A stretch of DNA of 64,000 nucleotides from Petasospora fabianii (Eukaryota; Ascomycota; Saccharomycetes; Phaffomycetales; Wickerhamomycetaceae), in contig CP048717.1 of assembly GCA_022641835.1 (NCBI GenBank), positions 1,178,001-1,242,000 on the forward strand, in the 5' to 3' direction. Below are positions 51,565 to 60,464 of this stretch, in pieces (the stretch's first letter is position 1; every line of letters begins with the position of its first letter). Position numbers and translations under genes: made by a program. The notes beneath the pieces were generated by a model, which saw only the letters and a program-made list of their open reading frames with translations, was not told the DNA's origin and did not search any database.

Positions 51565-52555
51565 CAAATTGAACGTTTCGTGGAGTATGATTGATCTTTA
51601 CTTCATCAACTTTTGCCTTTTGCAAATAAATTGCTGGAACCATCCATTTACCACAACTGCATCTTGAACCTTTCCAATTGTATCCACCAACTCTTGCATC
51701 ACATTTTGGACACATGAATTTACCTTCTAACTCTTGAGTTTCCCCATTCTGCAACACAGGTTTCATCCATTCTAATGGTTCTGTGAAGTAATGAGAACAA
51801 GTATCAGCAGCTAATTGGACACTAATGATACGTTTTGAATTGGCAACCTTACGCACAAATTTGCTCTGTTTGGAGTCCTCACCAGGTTGGACGTGTTCAA
51901 CAAATGCAGTGGAGAGGGCAAGCTCATGACGACAACGTTTGCACCTGAGTTGAGAAGTGGCCTCGTTGTTGGTATCTTGTTTAGAATCAGCAAACATGCT
52001 ATCGTCAGCGAGAAGAGATGCACCTGTAGGATCTGTGAGCATTGCGTGAGACAAGAGCCATTGCTTGTACTGTGGGTCACTCTTGTTGACTTGACATCCA
52101 AGCGCATGGTAGAGTTCAAGTTGTTCGATGAATGACTCGTTTGGATCAGACATTGGTCTTTTACGTTTAATGGCATGGAGTGCCTGCTGCGGTGTGAGGT
52201 TGTACTTCTTCATGAGGTAAGCGGCCATCACAGTGACTGATCTTGAGACACCAGCTTGACACATGATGAGAACTCCTGTTGAGTGGGCACGTTTAACGCC
52301 TCTCTGAACAGAGGACTCATCGGGGAAAAGGGCCTTGTTGATAAAGTTACATGCATCGTCAAAGTGTTCGATGATGTTTGTGGATTCGAGATCATCAACT
52401 GGGATCGTTTGCATCGTGTACTTGTTAAAAGATGGAGGGAATTGTCCCTTAAAGACGGCCACGATATGTGTGATGTTGGCCTCTTCACATTCAACACGAG
52501 ACATCAGCACATGCTGGTATGATGAGACATAAAGGCTCCCGAGGATACGATCCAT
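51551..52555 (-). CDS. YVH1: Dual-specificity phosphatase Yvh1
   Basis: 334 aa: a dual-specificity phosphatase domain (about 1-155) and the Yvh1-type C-terminal zinc-binding domain (CKRCRHELA near 210, CPKCDARVGGYNWKGSRCSCGKWMVP near 290). It is known for releasing Mrt4 during 60S ribosome maturation, a role of the zinc domain. The P-loop reads LIMCQAGVSRSVT: Cys99 and Arg105 are kept, but the residue before the cysteine, nearly always His in HCX5R, is Met98. The start at 52555 (MDRILGSLYVSS) is chosen by family; the frame extends through a TA microsatellite upstream. Its last 14 bases overlap the MND2 3' end. Confidence 0.94.
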   Translation of the reverse strand: MDRILGSLYVSSYQHVLMSRVECEEANITHIVAVFKGQFPPSFNKYTMQTIPVDDLESTNIIEHFDDACNFINKALFPDESSVQRGVKRAHSTGVLIMCQAGVSRSVTVMAAYLMKKYNLTPQQALHAIKRKRPMSDPNESFIEQLELYHALGCQVNKSDPQYKQWLLSHAMLTDPTGASLLADDSMFADSKQDTNNEATSQLRCKRCRHELALSTAFVEHVQPGEDSKQSKFVRKVANSKRIISVQLAADTCSHYFTEPLEWMKPVLQNGETQELEGKFMCPKCDARVGGYNWKGSRCSCGKWMVPAIYLQKAKVDEVKINHTPRNVQFANRQ

Positions 52556-52575
52556 TGTGCTTGGTTTTGTTTGGT

Positions 52576-52582
<7 letters not shown>

Positions 52583-52607
<25 letters not shown>

Positions 52608-52608
52608 G
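52583..52608. repeat. (TA)13 microsatellite before YVH1
   Basis: Uninterrupted TA dinucleotide run, ending 28 bp before the YVH1 start codon, so it lies in the promoter or leader and could vary in length between strains. Confidence 0.9.
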
Positions 52609-52710
52609 GTCCGGATGCGATGAGCCTCCACATTAATTTTCATCGAGCCTAGAATTTTTTTTTTTTTTTTTTATATTTCTCGGGCCAACCCACAGAATCA
52701 GCAGATCATA

Positions 52711-52748
52711 AGAACAGAGCAGAACAGAACAGAGAAGAACAGAACAGA
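52711..52748. repeat. Imperfect AGAAC pentamer repeat
   Basis: About seven units of AGAAC/AGAGC/AGAGA in tandem between COX10 and YVH1. A T-tract of about 18 bases is nearby (52655-52672). No function is known. Confidence 0.8.
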
Positions 52749-52830
52749 CTATATTGCGGATCTACAAGACGAGGTATCAAAACAATGATGTTGAATGTGC
52801 AGAATAATGATGATGGTATTTACAGTGTGT

Positions 52831-54135
52831 TCAGGACTCAAAAGCCCCGACACCCAGTAGCCAATCCCAGCGGCCCTTCTTGTGGAGCATCGCCAGGATG
52901 AGCACACCGGGGAGATGCCAAACTGAAGCCCAGAAGGTACGTTTAGCGTAGATATTCGCAAGTTTAATACCCTGTGGTGAGGGAGTTTGACCATTTTTGT
53001 AGTTCTTATGTTGTTGCCACCAGAACATACCTGCCCAATATGCCATCCATCCGTTAAGCAGTGCAGAGTCTAATGGGAATACCGAGTCGGTTACCCCCCA
53101 ATACGTGAGTCCAAGACAGATAGGGAACATGAGCAGGGCATAACGGAACCCGACACGTGCGTTTAGACGTGGGTTCTTATGGGCAGCCATGACGTATCCG
53201 GCAGACTTGTACTCATTGCGGATGTTATGTGAAAGGGCGTTGAAATGAGGGAACTGCCAAGCGTAGAGCAGTGCAGCGAGACACCAGGCACAAGGGTGAC
53301 TTAATGGTGAGGAAGCTGCCCAACCCATTAATGGAGGAATTGCTCCGACAATAGCACCAACCCAAGTGTTGACGATGCTTCTGCGTTTAAGCGAGGTGTA
53401 TATCCACCCGTATAGAACAATATTAGCACCACCAAGCACTGCCACTGTTGGGTTGACTCCAAGTGCTAGAATACCGACACCGGCAGATCCAGCGAGGGCA
53501 GCGAACCGGTACGCGTCGCCTGGTGTTAATAGTCCACGTACGATGGGTCTTGATACGGTTCTCTGCATCAGCTTATCAAACTCAGGCTCACGTCCTTGGT
53601 TGATAGCGTTGGCAGAGGCCGAGCAGAGCCCGGTTCCTAAAGTGAGGAACATGAGCTGTGGTACTGTGGCATTTAATGGAGTTAAAGCGTAAGAACAGAT
53701 GGCTGAGAGCACAACGAGAGCAGTGAGACGTGGCTTTGAGAGTTGGATATAAGGGGCTAATGGGGACTGTTGCTTTAGAGCCTCATTGGCAACGTGTGCA
53801 CTGTTTGGGTTCGCTGTCTTTGTCTTCACTTCAAATGGGATATGACCAGTCTCGAGCTGGGGCGTGGGCGTGGTGTCTGGTGTGCAGCTGAGTGCCTTTG
53901 CGAGTTTGGGCGTCGGCGTACCAAAAGTTTTTGATGTGGCACGAGATGTGAGATTTGATAGGAACTCAAGCGGTGACGAGTCAAGCACAGAGGGCGCAGG
54001 CATCATGTCTGTTGTGTCCTTAGCACTTGTCGATGTTGTAGTGGAGGAGAACCTTAGACTCCGTACTCGCAGAACCGACGCAGCAGCCCGCGTGGGCAGG
54101 AAAACCCCGGACACTTGTGGACGCAGTAAAAGCAT
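52831..54135 (-). CDS. COX10: Protoheme IX farnesyltransferase Cox10
   Basis: Mitochondrial inner-membrane enzyme converting heme B to heme O, needed for cytochrome oxidase. 434 aa from the ATG at 54135. A Ser/Arg/Thr-rich presequence covers about the first 40 residues, and a variable linker is followed by the UbiA-type domain from about 125. The first Asp-rich prenyl-diphosphate site lies in NAINQGREPEFDKLMQRTVSRP, with LSKPRLTALVVLSAI at the first membrane segment. Later motifs are YTSLKRRSIVNTWVGAIVGAIPPLMGW and WQFPHFNALSHNIRNEYKSAGYVM. Seven or more membrane segments are visible. The length is normal. Confidence 0.96.
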   Translation of the reverse strand: MLLLRPQVSGVFLPTRAAASVLRVRSLRFSSTTTSTSAKDTTDMMPAPSVLDSSPLEFLSNLTSRATSKTFGTPTPKLAKALSCTPDTTPTPQLETGHIPFEVKTKTANPNSAHVANEALKQQSPLAPYIQLSKPRLTALVVLSAICSYALTPLNATVPQLMFLTLGTGLCSASANAINQGREPEFDKLMQRTVSRPIVRGLLTPGDAYRFAALAGSAGVGILALGVNPTVAVLGGANIVLYGWIYTSLKRRSIVNTWVGAIVGAIPPLMGWAASSPLSHPCAWCLAALLYAWQFPHFNALSHNIRNEYKSAGYVMAAHKNPRLNARVGFRYALLMFPICLGLTYWGVTDSVFPLDSALLNGWMAYWAGMFWWQQHKNYKNGQTPSPQGIKLANIYAKRTFWASVWHLPGVLILAMLHKKGRWDWLLGVGAFES

Positions 54136-54369
54136 CACCGAGGACTATCCAAGATATTGGGACAAAATAGATAATAGATGGTAAACTGGTCTCTATTATA
54201 GGCCTTTTTCGGGCTTATCGATGCCTTTAATGGGCAAATTTTTTGGAATCGCGATTTAATAAAAAGAGATAAACACCCGGACATCACCAGTCTTTTATAT
54301 ATAAATATATATATCTACTTCGGAAGGGTTGACTATGACATGCGATTACTATAAGTTACATAGAACCAC

Positions 54370-55347
54370 TCACTTGGCTTCGACTTCCTCAGCTTTCTTT
54401 TCCTTGTCCTCAACGGCTTCTGTCTTCTTAATATCCTTTTCCTCCTCGAGCTTCTTGTTCTGGATCTTGTTCTCAATGAGATCGTGGAAGGCAATGATGG
54501 ATCTGACAAGCGACGAGATGTAAGTCATCATGAGTTCATCGTTGGTTTTCACAGTGAATGCTGTGGCGAGTGGGTTGACGTAATCTTCATTCACAGCTTC
54601 CTCTTCATCAACACCACTAAGATTTGGCAACAAGTTGAACACATCTTGTAAGTTCCCCAAGATTGCATTGTTGATAGGAAGAGCACCAGTGGCAACTTTT
54701 TCCAGATAAGTGATGATGTCTCTCAGCTTCATCTGCAAACCTTGCAAGGATTTGAGCTGATTTGTGATCTTCAATGATAGACTGCCAGCTGCCTGATCAC
54801 GAATATCACGGAGCAAGTGTTCAACACCAATCTCCTCAGCTTCTTCAGCTTCAATAATCGATGGGATGTGATTAAAAGTCTTTTCAGTAGAAGTACCATC
54901 CTCTTTCACTTCTTCAATGGCAATATATGCATCTGTTGGAATACCAACACCAGTTTGTTTCACATCAACAATCAACAATGTTGGATTAGCAGTGTACTTC
55001 TTAAACACTTCGTTGATCTTCAAATCGGATGCTTTCAATTTTGGACCAGAATGGTACCAACCAATCAATTTCTCCTTAGCATTAATCTTCTTAAACATCT
55101 CATACATGCTCTCGATGTAATTATGGTCTAAGAACCACACTCCTGGATTCTTTTCATCTTCTTCAAATGGAATGGCAAATGAGTTTGAGATTCGAATCAA
55201 GTCTCCCTTTTGCTCACCCAGTACCACTCCAACAACACGCTTCTTCGTGTCCTGGGCAATACGGTTATAGTGGTCCACCACAGAGAGAAGCACGAGTGGT
55301 GCAACGCTCACTTGTTTCTTTAAGAGTGTTTCGTCAATCAGGGGCAT
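54370..55347 (-). CDS. RPN8: 26S proteasome lid subunit Rpn8
   Basis: 325-aa MPN-domain protein of the 19S regulatory particle and partner of the deubiquitinase Rpn11. The MPN region (about 10-140) has VVGVVLGE and [19 protein letters not shown] (near 94-112). The metal-binding HxH of active JAMM proteases is replaced by HSG, as is normal for Rpn8, so it is non-catalytic. The C-terminal helical region contains [19 protein letters not shown] and ends in a Lys/Glu-rich tail ([19 protein letters not shown]). Divergent from GPN2, as in S. cerevisiae. Confidence 0.97.
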   Translation of the reverse strand: MPLIDETLLKKQVSVAPLVLLSVVDHYNRIAQDTKKRVVGVVLGEQKGDLIRISNSFAIPFEEDEKNPGVWFLDHNYIESMYEMFKKINAKEKLIGWYHSGPKLKASDLKINEVFKKYTANPTLLIVDVKQTGVGIPTDAYIAIEEVKEDGTSTEKTFNHIPSIIEAEEAEEIGVEHLLRDIRDQAAGSLSLKITNQLKSLQGLQMKLRDIITYLEKVATGALPINNAILGNLQDVFNLLPNLSGVDEEEAVNEDYVNPLATAFTVKTNDELMMTYISSLVRSIIAFHDLIENKIQNKKLEEEKDIKKTEAVEDKEKKAEEVEAK

Positions 55348-55706
55348 TATGTGTTATGAGTGTGGGGGTTGAATCTTGATGCGGTGTAAAGGGATTGAAA
55401 TGATTGTTTGAGGATGCTTCAAAGTGATCAATTTGTCAATTGGGATATGATATAAGATTTCCAATTGTTCAATATATAAATCAACCCAAATAACTCTTCG
55501 TTTATCTATAATAAACCACTATTCATAAGTGTGTTCAAGTTCGCCACCGAATTTCGCGTCGGCTCAAAAAAGGGCTTCTTAATGACCCGATATGAAATGG
55601 CAGCTCATATGTCATCTCTGGAAAAAACATATACAGAGGTAACATATATTTATAACTTGCTCGTATATTTGATTGTTTCTTTGTTTCTTTCTTTCTGCTA
55701 TCACAA
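55348..55706. promoter_or_regulatory. RPN8 / GPN2 divergent upstream region with a PACE-like site
   Basis: 359 bp. On the minus strand, 55548-55540 reads GGTGGCGAA, one base from the Rpn4 element GGTGGCAAA, at 193 bp before the RPN8 ATG and in its orientation. TTTCGCG (55552-55558) is adjacent. This fits Rpn4-type control of a proteasome gene, inferred only from the motif. Confidence 0.5.
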
Positions 55707-56729
55707 ATGCCCTTTGGACAGATCGTTATTGGCCCACCAGGTGCTGGGAAATCGACATATTGTAACGGTGTACAACAATTCTTTAATGCTATTGGTCGTC
55801 GTTCAGCACTCATCAACCTTGACCCAGCCAACGATCATACACCTTATGATGTGGCTCTTGATATTCGAGACTTCATTACTCTGGAAGAAGTGATGGATGA
55901 GCAGAACCTTGGACCGAATGGTGGTCTCATGTTTGCCCTCGAGTCATTAGATGATAGTATCGATTTGCTCATCGACAAGATTTCAAGGATCGCAAAGGAT
56001 TCTTACGTTGTGTTTGATTGTCCTGGACAAGTTGAGCTTTTCACACATCATTCATCATTACAAAGGATCTTTAAGGCATTGGAGAAGAAATGTGGACTAA
56101 GGCTTTGTGTTGTGAGTTTAATCGACTCTTTCTACATTACGTCTCCATCACAGTATGTATCTGTATTGCTTTTGGCTCTTCGTTCAATGTTACAGTTGGA
56201 TCTACCTCATGTTAATGTCTTGAGTAAGATCGATCTCGTATCTAACTATGGAGAACTACCGATGAAATTAGATTATTACACAGAGGTACAAGATCTATCA
56301 TATCTCACACCATGGATTGAAAAAGAGTCTAATTCAGTACTGGGGAAGCGTTACTCTAGACTCACAGAGATGATTGCCGAGTTGGTGGAAGAGTATAACT
56401 TGGTATCGTTTGAAGCGTTGGCTGTAGAGGATAAACAATCGATGATCAATCTTCTCTCAGTGATTGATAAGGCTAATGGATACATGTTTGGTGCTACCGA
56501 GGTGGGAGGTGATGCGGTGTGGGCAGAGGCCACGAGACAAGGTGGTTACGTTGAAGTTGATTTACAAGATCGTTGGATTGATAACAAGAAGAAGTATGAA
56601 GAAGAAGAGGAAAAGAAGCGTAAAGCTGCCATTGAAGAAGCTGAGAAGATGAACAAGGCCTTTGACGTTGAAGATGAATGGGAAGCTGCACTAAACGATT
56701 GGACCGAGAGCCAGACTACAATCAGTTGA
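55707..56729 (+). CDS. GPN2: GPN-loop GTPase Gpn2
   Basis: 340 aa. GTPase involved in RNA polymerase II/III assembly and nuclear import. P-loop GPPGAGKST (9-17), INLDPAND (36-43), the family-defining GPN tripeptide at 69-71 (LGPNGG), DCPGQVELFTHHSS and LSKIDLVSNYGELP (base recognition) are all present. The C-terminal coil (KKKYEEEEEKKRKAAIEEAEKM) and the QDRWIDNKKKY motif match S. cerevisiae Gpn2 (347 aa). Leu59 in DFITLEE is encoded by CTG, which supports the standard CUG meaning. Confidence 0.97.
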   Translation: MPFGQIVIGPPGAGKSTYCNGVQQFFNAIGRRSALINLDPANDHTPYDVALDIRDFITLEEVMDEQNLGPNGGLMFALESLDDSIDLLIDKISRIAKDSYVVFDCPGQVELFTHHSSLQRIFKALEKKCGLRLCVVSLIDSFYITSPSQYVSVLLLALRSMLQLDLPHVNVLSKIDLVSNYGELPMKLDYYTEVQDLSYLTPWIEKESNSVLGKRYSRLTEMIAELVEEYNLVSFEALAVEDKQSMINLLSVIDKANGYMFGATEVGGDAVWAEATRQGGYVEVDLQDRWIDNKKKYEEEEEKKRKAAIEEAEKMNKAFDVEDEWEAALNDWTESQTTIS

Positions 56730-56760
56730 ATACGACAATTGATTAATCAATCATGTTTAT

Positions 56761-57069
56761 TTACAAGAACTTTTTCACCTCTTCAAGTTTCTCCTTAGCA
56801 CTAGTGACGTCTTCAGCACCATCGTAGGTTTTCAAAAAGTCCTCAAGTGATTGTGCCATCTCTGAGATCTTCTTCTTAAGCTCTGGGATGACTCTCTTGG
56901 TATCGTCTAGCACTTCAACCTGTTTCTTCAACTCGTATGGATCGGCATTCTGAGCTTTCATCGAGGCAATATGAGACTCTTGATCCTTAAGCTCTTGCTG
57001 ATAAAGCTTCTCCTCCTTAAGAAGACGCGTGAGGGCAGATGTCTTGATTTCAAGTGGTGATGGGGACAT
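56761..57069 (-). CDS. RBL2: Tubulin-folding cofactor A (Rbl2)
   Basis: 102-aa three-helix bundle protein that captures free beta-tubulin. SPSPLEIKTSALTRLLKEEKLYQQEL is the conserved first helix, with later VLDDTKRVIPELKKKISEMAQSLEDFL. Length is that of the family. It is convergent with GPN2, only 31 bp away. Confidence 0.93.
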   Translation of the reverse strand: MSPSPLEIKTSALTRLLKEEKLYQQELKDQESHIASMKAQNADPYELKKQVEVLDDTKRVIPELKKKISEMAQSLEDFLKTYDGAEDVTSAKEKLEEVKKFL

Positions 57070-57583
57070 TGTGTCTAAATCGTTATCTTTACCGGTAAAC
57101 TGATCCTGTAAAATCTATAGGAAAGCCTCAAATGATCAAAATAGCCTCAAAAACACAGACTAAAACAAAAAGAAGTGTCAATAAACATCGCCACTCAAAT
57201 GATACGCGTATCGTTTGTTTACAAAATATTATAGGGAGGAAACCCGAACACCACCCGGATACTAAGGAGATTTTAACTTAGAAGCAAAGGGACAAGACAA
57301 CTAGACTCTCTACATTTTGGCAGGGCACACGGACCAGAGCTTTGTGTTGAGACCTTGAACATCTAGAGCTCTGACTGTATCACTAGGGACACAGGCTTTC
57401 ACGCGAACTCAATCTTTAAATCGACGTAATACCTTTTCACCGTCATACGTTTGCCATCGATCCACACTACATCATCGTCCACCAGGCTACCAGTCCCTAC
57501 ACAAACCATTGGACAAAGCGTCAGGCTAGTGAAGACAGGTACACAGATACACACAGATACACACACAGCACTAGCTGCTATAC
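57070..57583. other. RBL2 / MNS1 divergent upstream region
   Basis: 514 bp with no gene; short frames on either strand lack family resemblance. It contains CACCCGGATA (57252-57261), a motif also seen in two other promoters here, and an imperfect ACACAGAT repeat (about 57540-57568) just before the MNS1 start. Confidence 0.5.
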
Positions 57584-59686
57584 ATGAGTTTCTATTCCAA
57601 ACCAGGCATCGGTTTCGCTCCCAAGAGTAACAGGGAGAACAAGTACTGGAGGGCATTGAAGAACGTTGAGATTCCAGGATCATCGAGTCGTGGTTCCGAA
57701 TTACCATTGTATAAGGACAAACCAGCAGGATCCAGTGCATATTCGACCAAGAAAGAGGCATTGAGTTTCAAGAGAAAGCAAATGGCGTTCAAAGGTGTTA
57801 TCCTTGCCCTGGCATTCTACTGCTGTTATTACATTGGTTGGTTCCTCAAACATGAAGTTGGCGTAAGCTCGGTCTTTGAGAAAGAGAAGGATGTTGTTGA
57901 TTGGAAGTATGCACAGAATGAAGTCAAAAGAGTCTTCAAAGAGACATGGGCGCATTATGAAAAGGATGCATGGGGTAAGGATGTTTATCAGCCTTTAAGT
58001 CAAAAGGGTAAGAACATGGGTCCTCAACCATTAGGATGGATCATCGTTGACTCATTGGATACCATGCTTTTGATGGGATTAGAAGAGGAATTTAAGACCG
58101 CTGAGAGCTGGGTAGAGAATGAATTGACCTATGATATTGACTATGAGGTTAATGTCTTTGAAACTACAATCAGAATGCTTGGTGGGTTACTTTCGGCATT
58201 CTACTTGTCCAAGAATGACATGTTTTTGGATAAAGCTGTTGACCTAGCTGATAGATTGATTGGTGGATTTGATTCTCCATCGGGACTACCATATGCTTCT
58301 GTTAATTTGAAGACTAAAAAGGGTGTAAAGAGTCATGCTGATGGTGGTGCCTCTTCCACTGCTGAGGTATCAACATTGCAATTGGAGTTCAAATACTTGG
58401 CCAAACTCACTGGTGAGAAGTTGTATTGGGAGAAGGCTGAACACATCATGAAAGTGCTCGATGATAACCATCCAAGAGATGGACTCGCTCCAATTTATGT
58501 TCATCCAGACACTGGTAAGTATCAAGGAAAGCTCATCAGATTAGGTTCAAGAGGTGATTCCTATTATGAATACTTGCTCAAACAGTACTTGCAAACTGAA
58601 GAGAGGGAACCAGTCTATAACACGATGTATCAGGAGTCTGTGCGTGGTATGAAGGATAATTTGCTTCGTAAGTCCAGACCTAACGGGTTAGCATTCTTGG
58701 GTGAGTTGGAGAATGGTATCAATGGTAGATTCTCAAACAAGATGGATCACTTGGTTTGCTTCATTGGTGGATTGTTTGCACTTGGTGCCACTGAAGGTTT
58801 GACTCTTGAACAAGCTAGAAAATCATCTCAATGGAACCAACTTAAGGAGGAGGACATGATGCTCGCTAAGGACATTACACACACCTGTTGGCAGATGTAT
58901 GAGAGAACAGCTACTGGTCTCTCTCCAGAGATTGTTGTTTTCAACACCCACGACACATCTACTGAGGACTTTTACATTAAACCGAATGATAAGCACTGTC
59001 TTCAGAGACCGGAGACTGTGGAGTCCCTGTTCATCCTTTACAGAATTACCAAGGATCCAATCTATAGAAAATGGGGATGGGAGATCTTCAAATCATTTGA
59101 GAAATACACCAAGACTCCACAGGGATCCTACACTTCTCTTAAGGATGTCACATCGATCCCACCAAAGATGTCTGATAATATGGAATCGTTCTGGTTAGCT
59201 GAGACATTAAAGTACTTGTACTTGCTCTTTGATGATACCAACTTGATGCCATTGAACGAGGTTGTCTTTAACACTGAGGCTCATCCATTCCCTGTGTTCT
59301 CGATGAATCCTCTTTTCTCAACAGGATGGAAGAGATCTACACCAGGTGAGCCCGGTGCCGGTGCAGCTGGTGTTGTTGAAGAGCCAAAGAAGCAGAATGT
59401 GAGACCACCAGTTGATGAGGCTGTTGATTCTGGTAAGGAGAAGAAAATTTCCGCTGCTGCTGCTCCTGGTACCGAGAAGAAGCTTGTTGATGATACAAAG
59501 AAGGTGAAGAATGCACCAGCTGCCGCTGAACCTGCAAAAGCTGCGATCGATGAATTAAAGGAGATCAAGGAGAAGAGCAATGAAAAGGAATTGGAGGTTG
59601 AGGACCCAGCGAATGCTAAAATTAGAGAAAGATTGCAGAATGGTGATAATGTCAATGAGATCATTGAAGACATGATTGACATGTGA
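57584..59686 (+). CDS. MNS1: ER alpha-1,2-mannosidase Mns1 (GH47) with long C-terminal extension
   Basis: Trims one mannose from Man9GlcNAc2 in the ER. 700 aa. A cytosolic N terminus of ~68 residues is followed by one signal-anchor segment (about 69-88, KGVILALAFYCCYYIGWFL). The GH47 barrel spans about 105-570: DSLDTMLLMGL, ETTIRMLGGLLSAFYLS, SHADGGASSTAEVSTLQLEF, RLGSRGDSYYEYLLKQ, QRPETVESLFILYR and VFNTEAHPFPV. From about 575 there is a ~125-residue Lys/Glu/Ala-rich extension ending RERLQNGDNVNEIIEDMIDM that S. cerevisiae Mns1 (549 aa) lacks. Confidence 0.93.
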   Translation: MSFYSKPGIGFAPKSNRENKYWRALKNVEIPGSSSRGSELPLYKDKPAGSSAYSTKKEALSFKRKQMAFKGVILALAFYCCYYIGWFLKHEVGVSSVFEKEKDVVDWKYAQNEVKRVFKETWAHYEKDAWGKDVYQPLSQKGKNMGPQPLGWIIVDSLDTMLLMGLEEEFKTAESWVENELTYDIDYEVNVFETTIRMLGGLLSAFYLSKNDMFLDKAVDLADRLIGGFDSPSGLPYASVNLKTKKGVKSHADGGASSTAEVSTLQLEFKYLAKLTGEKLYWEKAEHIMKVLDDNHPRDGLAPIYVHPDTGKYQGKLIRLGSRGDSYYEYLLKQYLQTEEREPVYNTMYQESVRGMKDNLLRKSRPNGLAFLGELENGINGRFSNKMDHLVCFIGGLFALGATEGLTLEQARKSSQWNQLKEEDMMLAKDITHTCWQMYERTATGLSPEIVVFNTHDTSTEDFYIKPNDKHCLQRPETVESLFILYRITKDPIYRKWGWEIFKSFEKYTKTPQGSYTSLKDVTSIPPKMSDNMESFWLAETLKYLYLLFDDTNLMPLNEVVFNTEAHPFPVFSMNPLFSTGWKRSTPGEPGAGAAGVVEEPKKQNVRPPVDEAVDSGKEKKISAAAAPGTEKKLVDDTKKVKNAPAAAEPAKAAIDELKEIKEKSNEKELEVEDPANAKIRERLQNGDNVNEIIEDMIDM

Positions 59687-59808
59687 TGAATGAACACCTG
59701 AAACTATTGTACGAAACTCTTTTACGTCAGTATATGTTGTAGTGGCTATGGTATACGCCCATAAGGCATCTCCATTATCAAAAAAAGATCATCATTATTC
59801 ATGTCAAG

Positions 59809-60231
59809 CTACATAATCGGTAGAGGTCTACCTGTAAAAACTAGTCGATACTTGATGACATCGACAATCTCAATCTGTTTCCCAGAGTCCTCATCGGGTA
59901 TTTTCATTAAGGCTAGAGGTGGATCAAGCTTCTTGAGATCCCCAAGTAATCTCTGTGTGGTACCAATGAATAACGTTGCCTTTTTGCCCTCGATCTCGAG
60001 CTTTCCAAACCTCACTGCCCACTCAGCCCCTTGTAACTGTGAGAATTTTTCTTCTTCTTCGGGTGTCAAATCAGTGGGTTTCTCCTTGGGGAGAATCAAC
60101 TCGCCTTGGATCTCGAGCAGGGCGTTACCGAGATCTGTGGCGATGACGGGCGTATCGGCCGTATCGGACGTGTCTTTGCCCAGTTTAAGCGATTTTGAGG
60201 CACTTTCATAGTTGATGGTCCTTAGTGGCAT
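59809..60231 (-). CDS. CTF8: Ctf8, subunit of the Ctf18-RFC clamp loader
   Basis: 140-aa small protein. With Dcc1 and Ctf18 it forms the alternative PCNA loader for sister-chromatid cohesion. NALLEIQGELILPKE, VRFGKLEIEGKKATLFIGTTQRLLG and the C-terminal IEIVDVIKYRLVFTGRPLPIM match yeast Ctf8 (MLEIQGELELPKD ... VDVMKYKVIFKDRPLPIM). Divergent from LNP1 with 233 bp between, as in S. cerevisiae. Confidence 0.95.
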   Translation of the reverse strand: MPLRTINYESASKSLKLGKDTSDTADTPVIATDLGNALLEIQGELILPKEKPTDLTPEEEEKFSQLQGAEWAVRFGKLEIEGKKATLFIGTTQRLLGDLKKLDPPLALMKIPDEDSGKQIEIVDVIKYRLVFTGRPLPIM

Positions 60232-60464
60232 CTTTGACAGTATTAATTCTTCTTCTAATAGCCCTAAATAGGGTCACAGAGTCGCGTCATGTCATCGCTA
60301 CTTAAACGCGTTATATAAATCCTTAACTATGGAGAAAAAGATCGCGAACTCCGAAAGCGGACTATCGCCTCTCCGCAACTTGTACGTTTCTCTCCTTCTT
60401 CTTCTTGACGAGCGATCTGTTAGCTGTCTTTAGCTCGAATCTCTGCTCTCTGATATACACCAAC

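Noticed and set aside
52556-52633. 26-residue N-terminal extension of YVH1
   Set aside because: It translates the TA microsatellite as alternating Ile-Tyr; the family starts at MDRIL.
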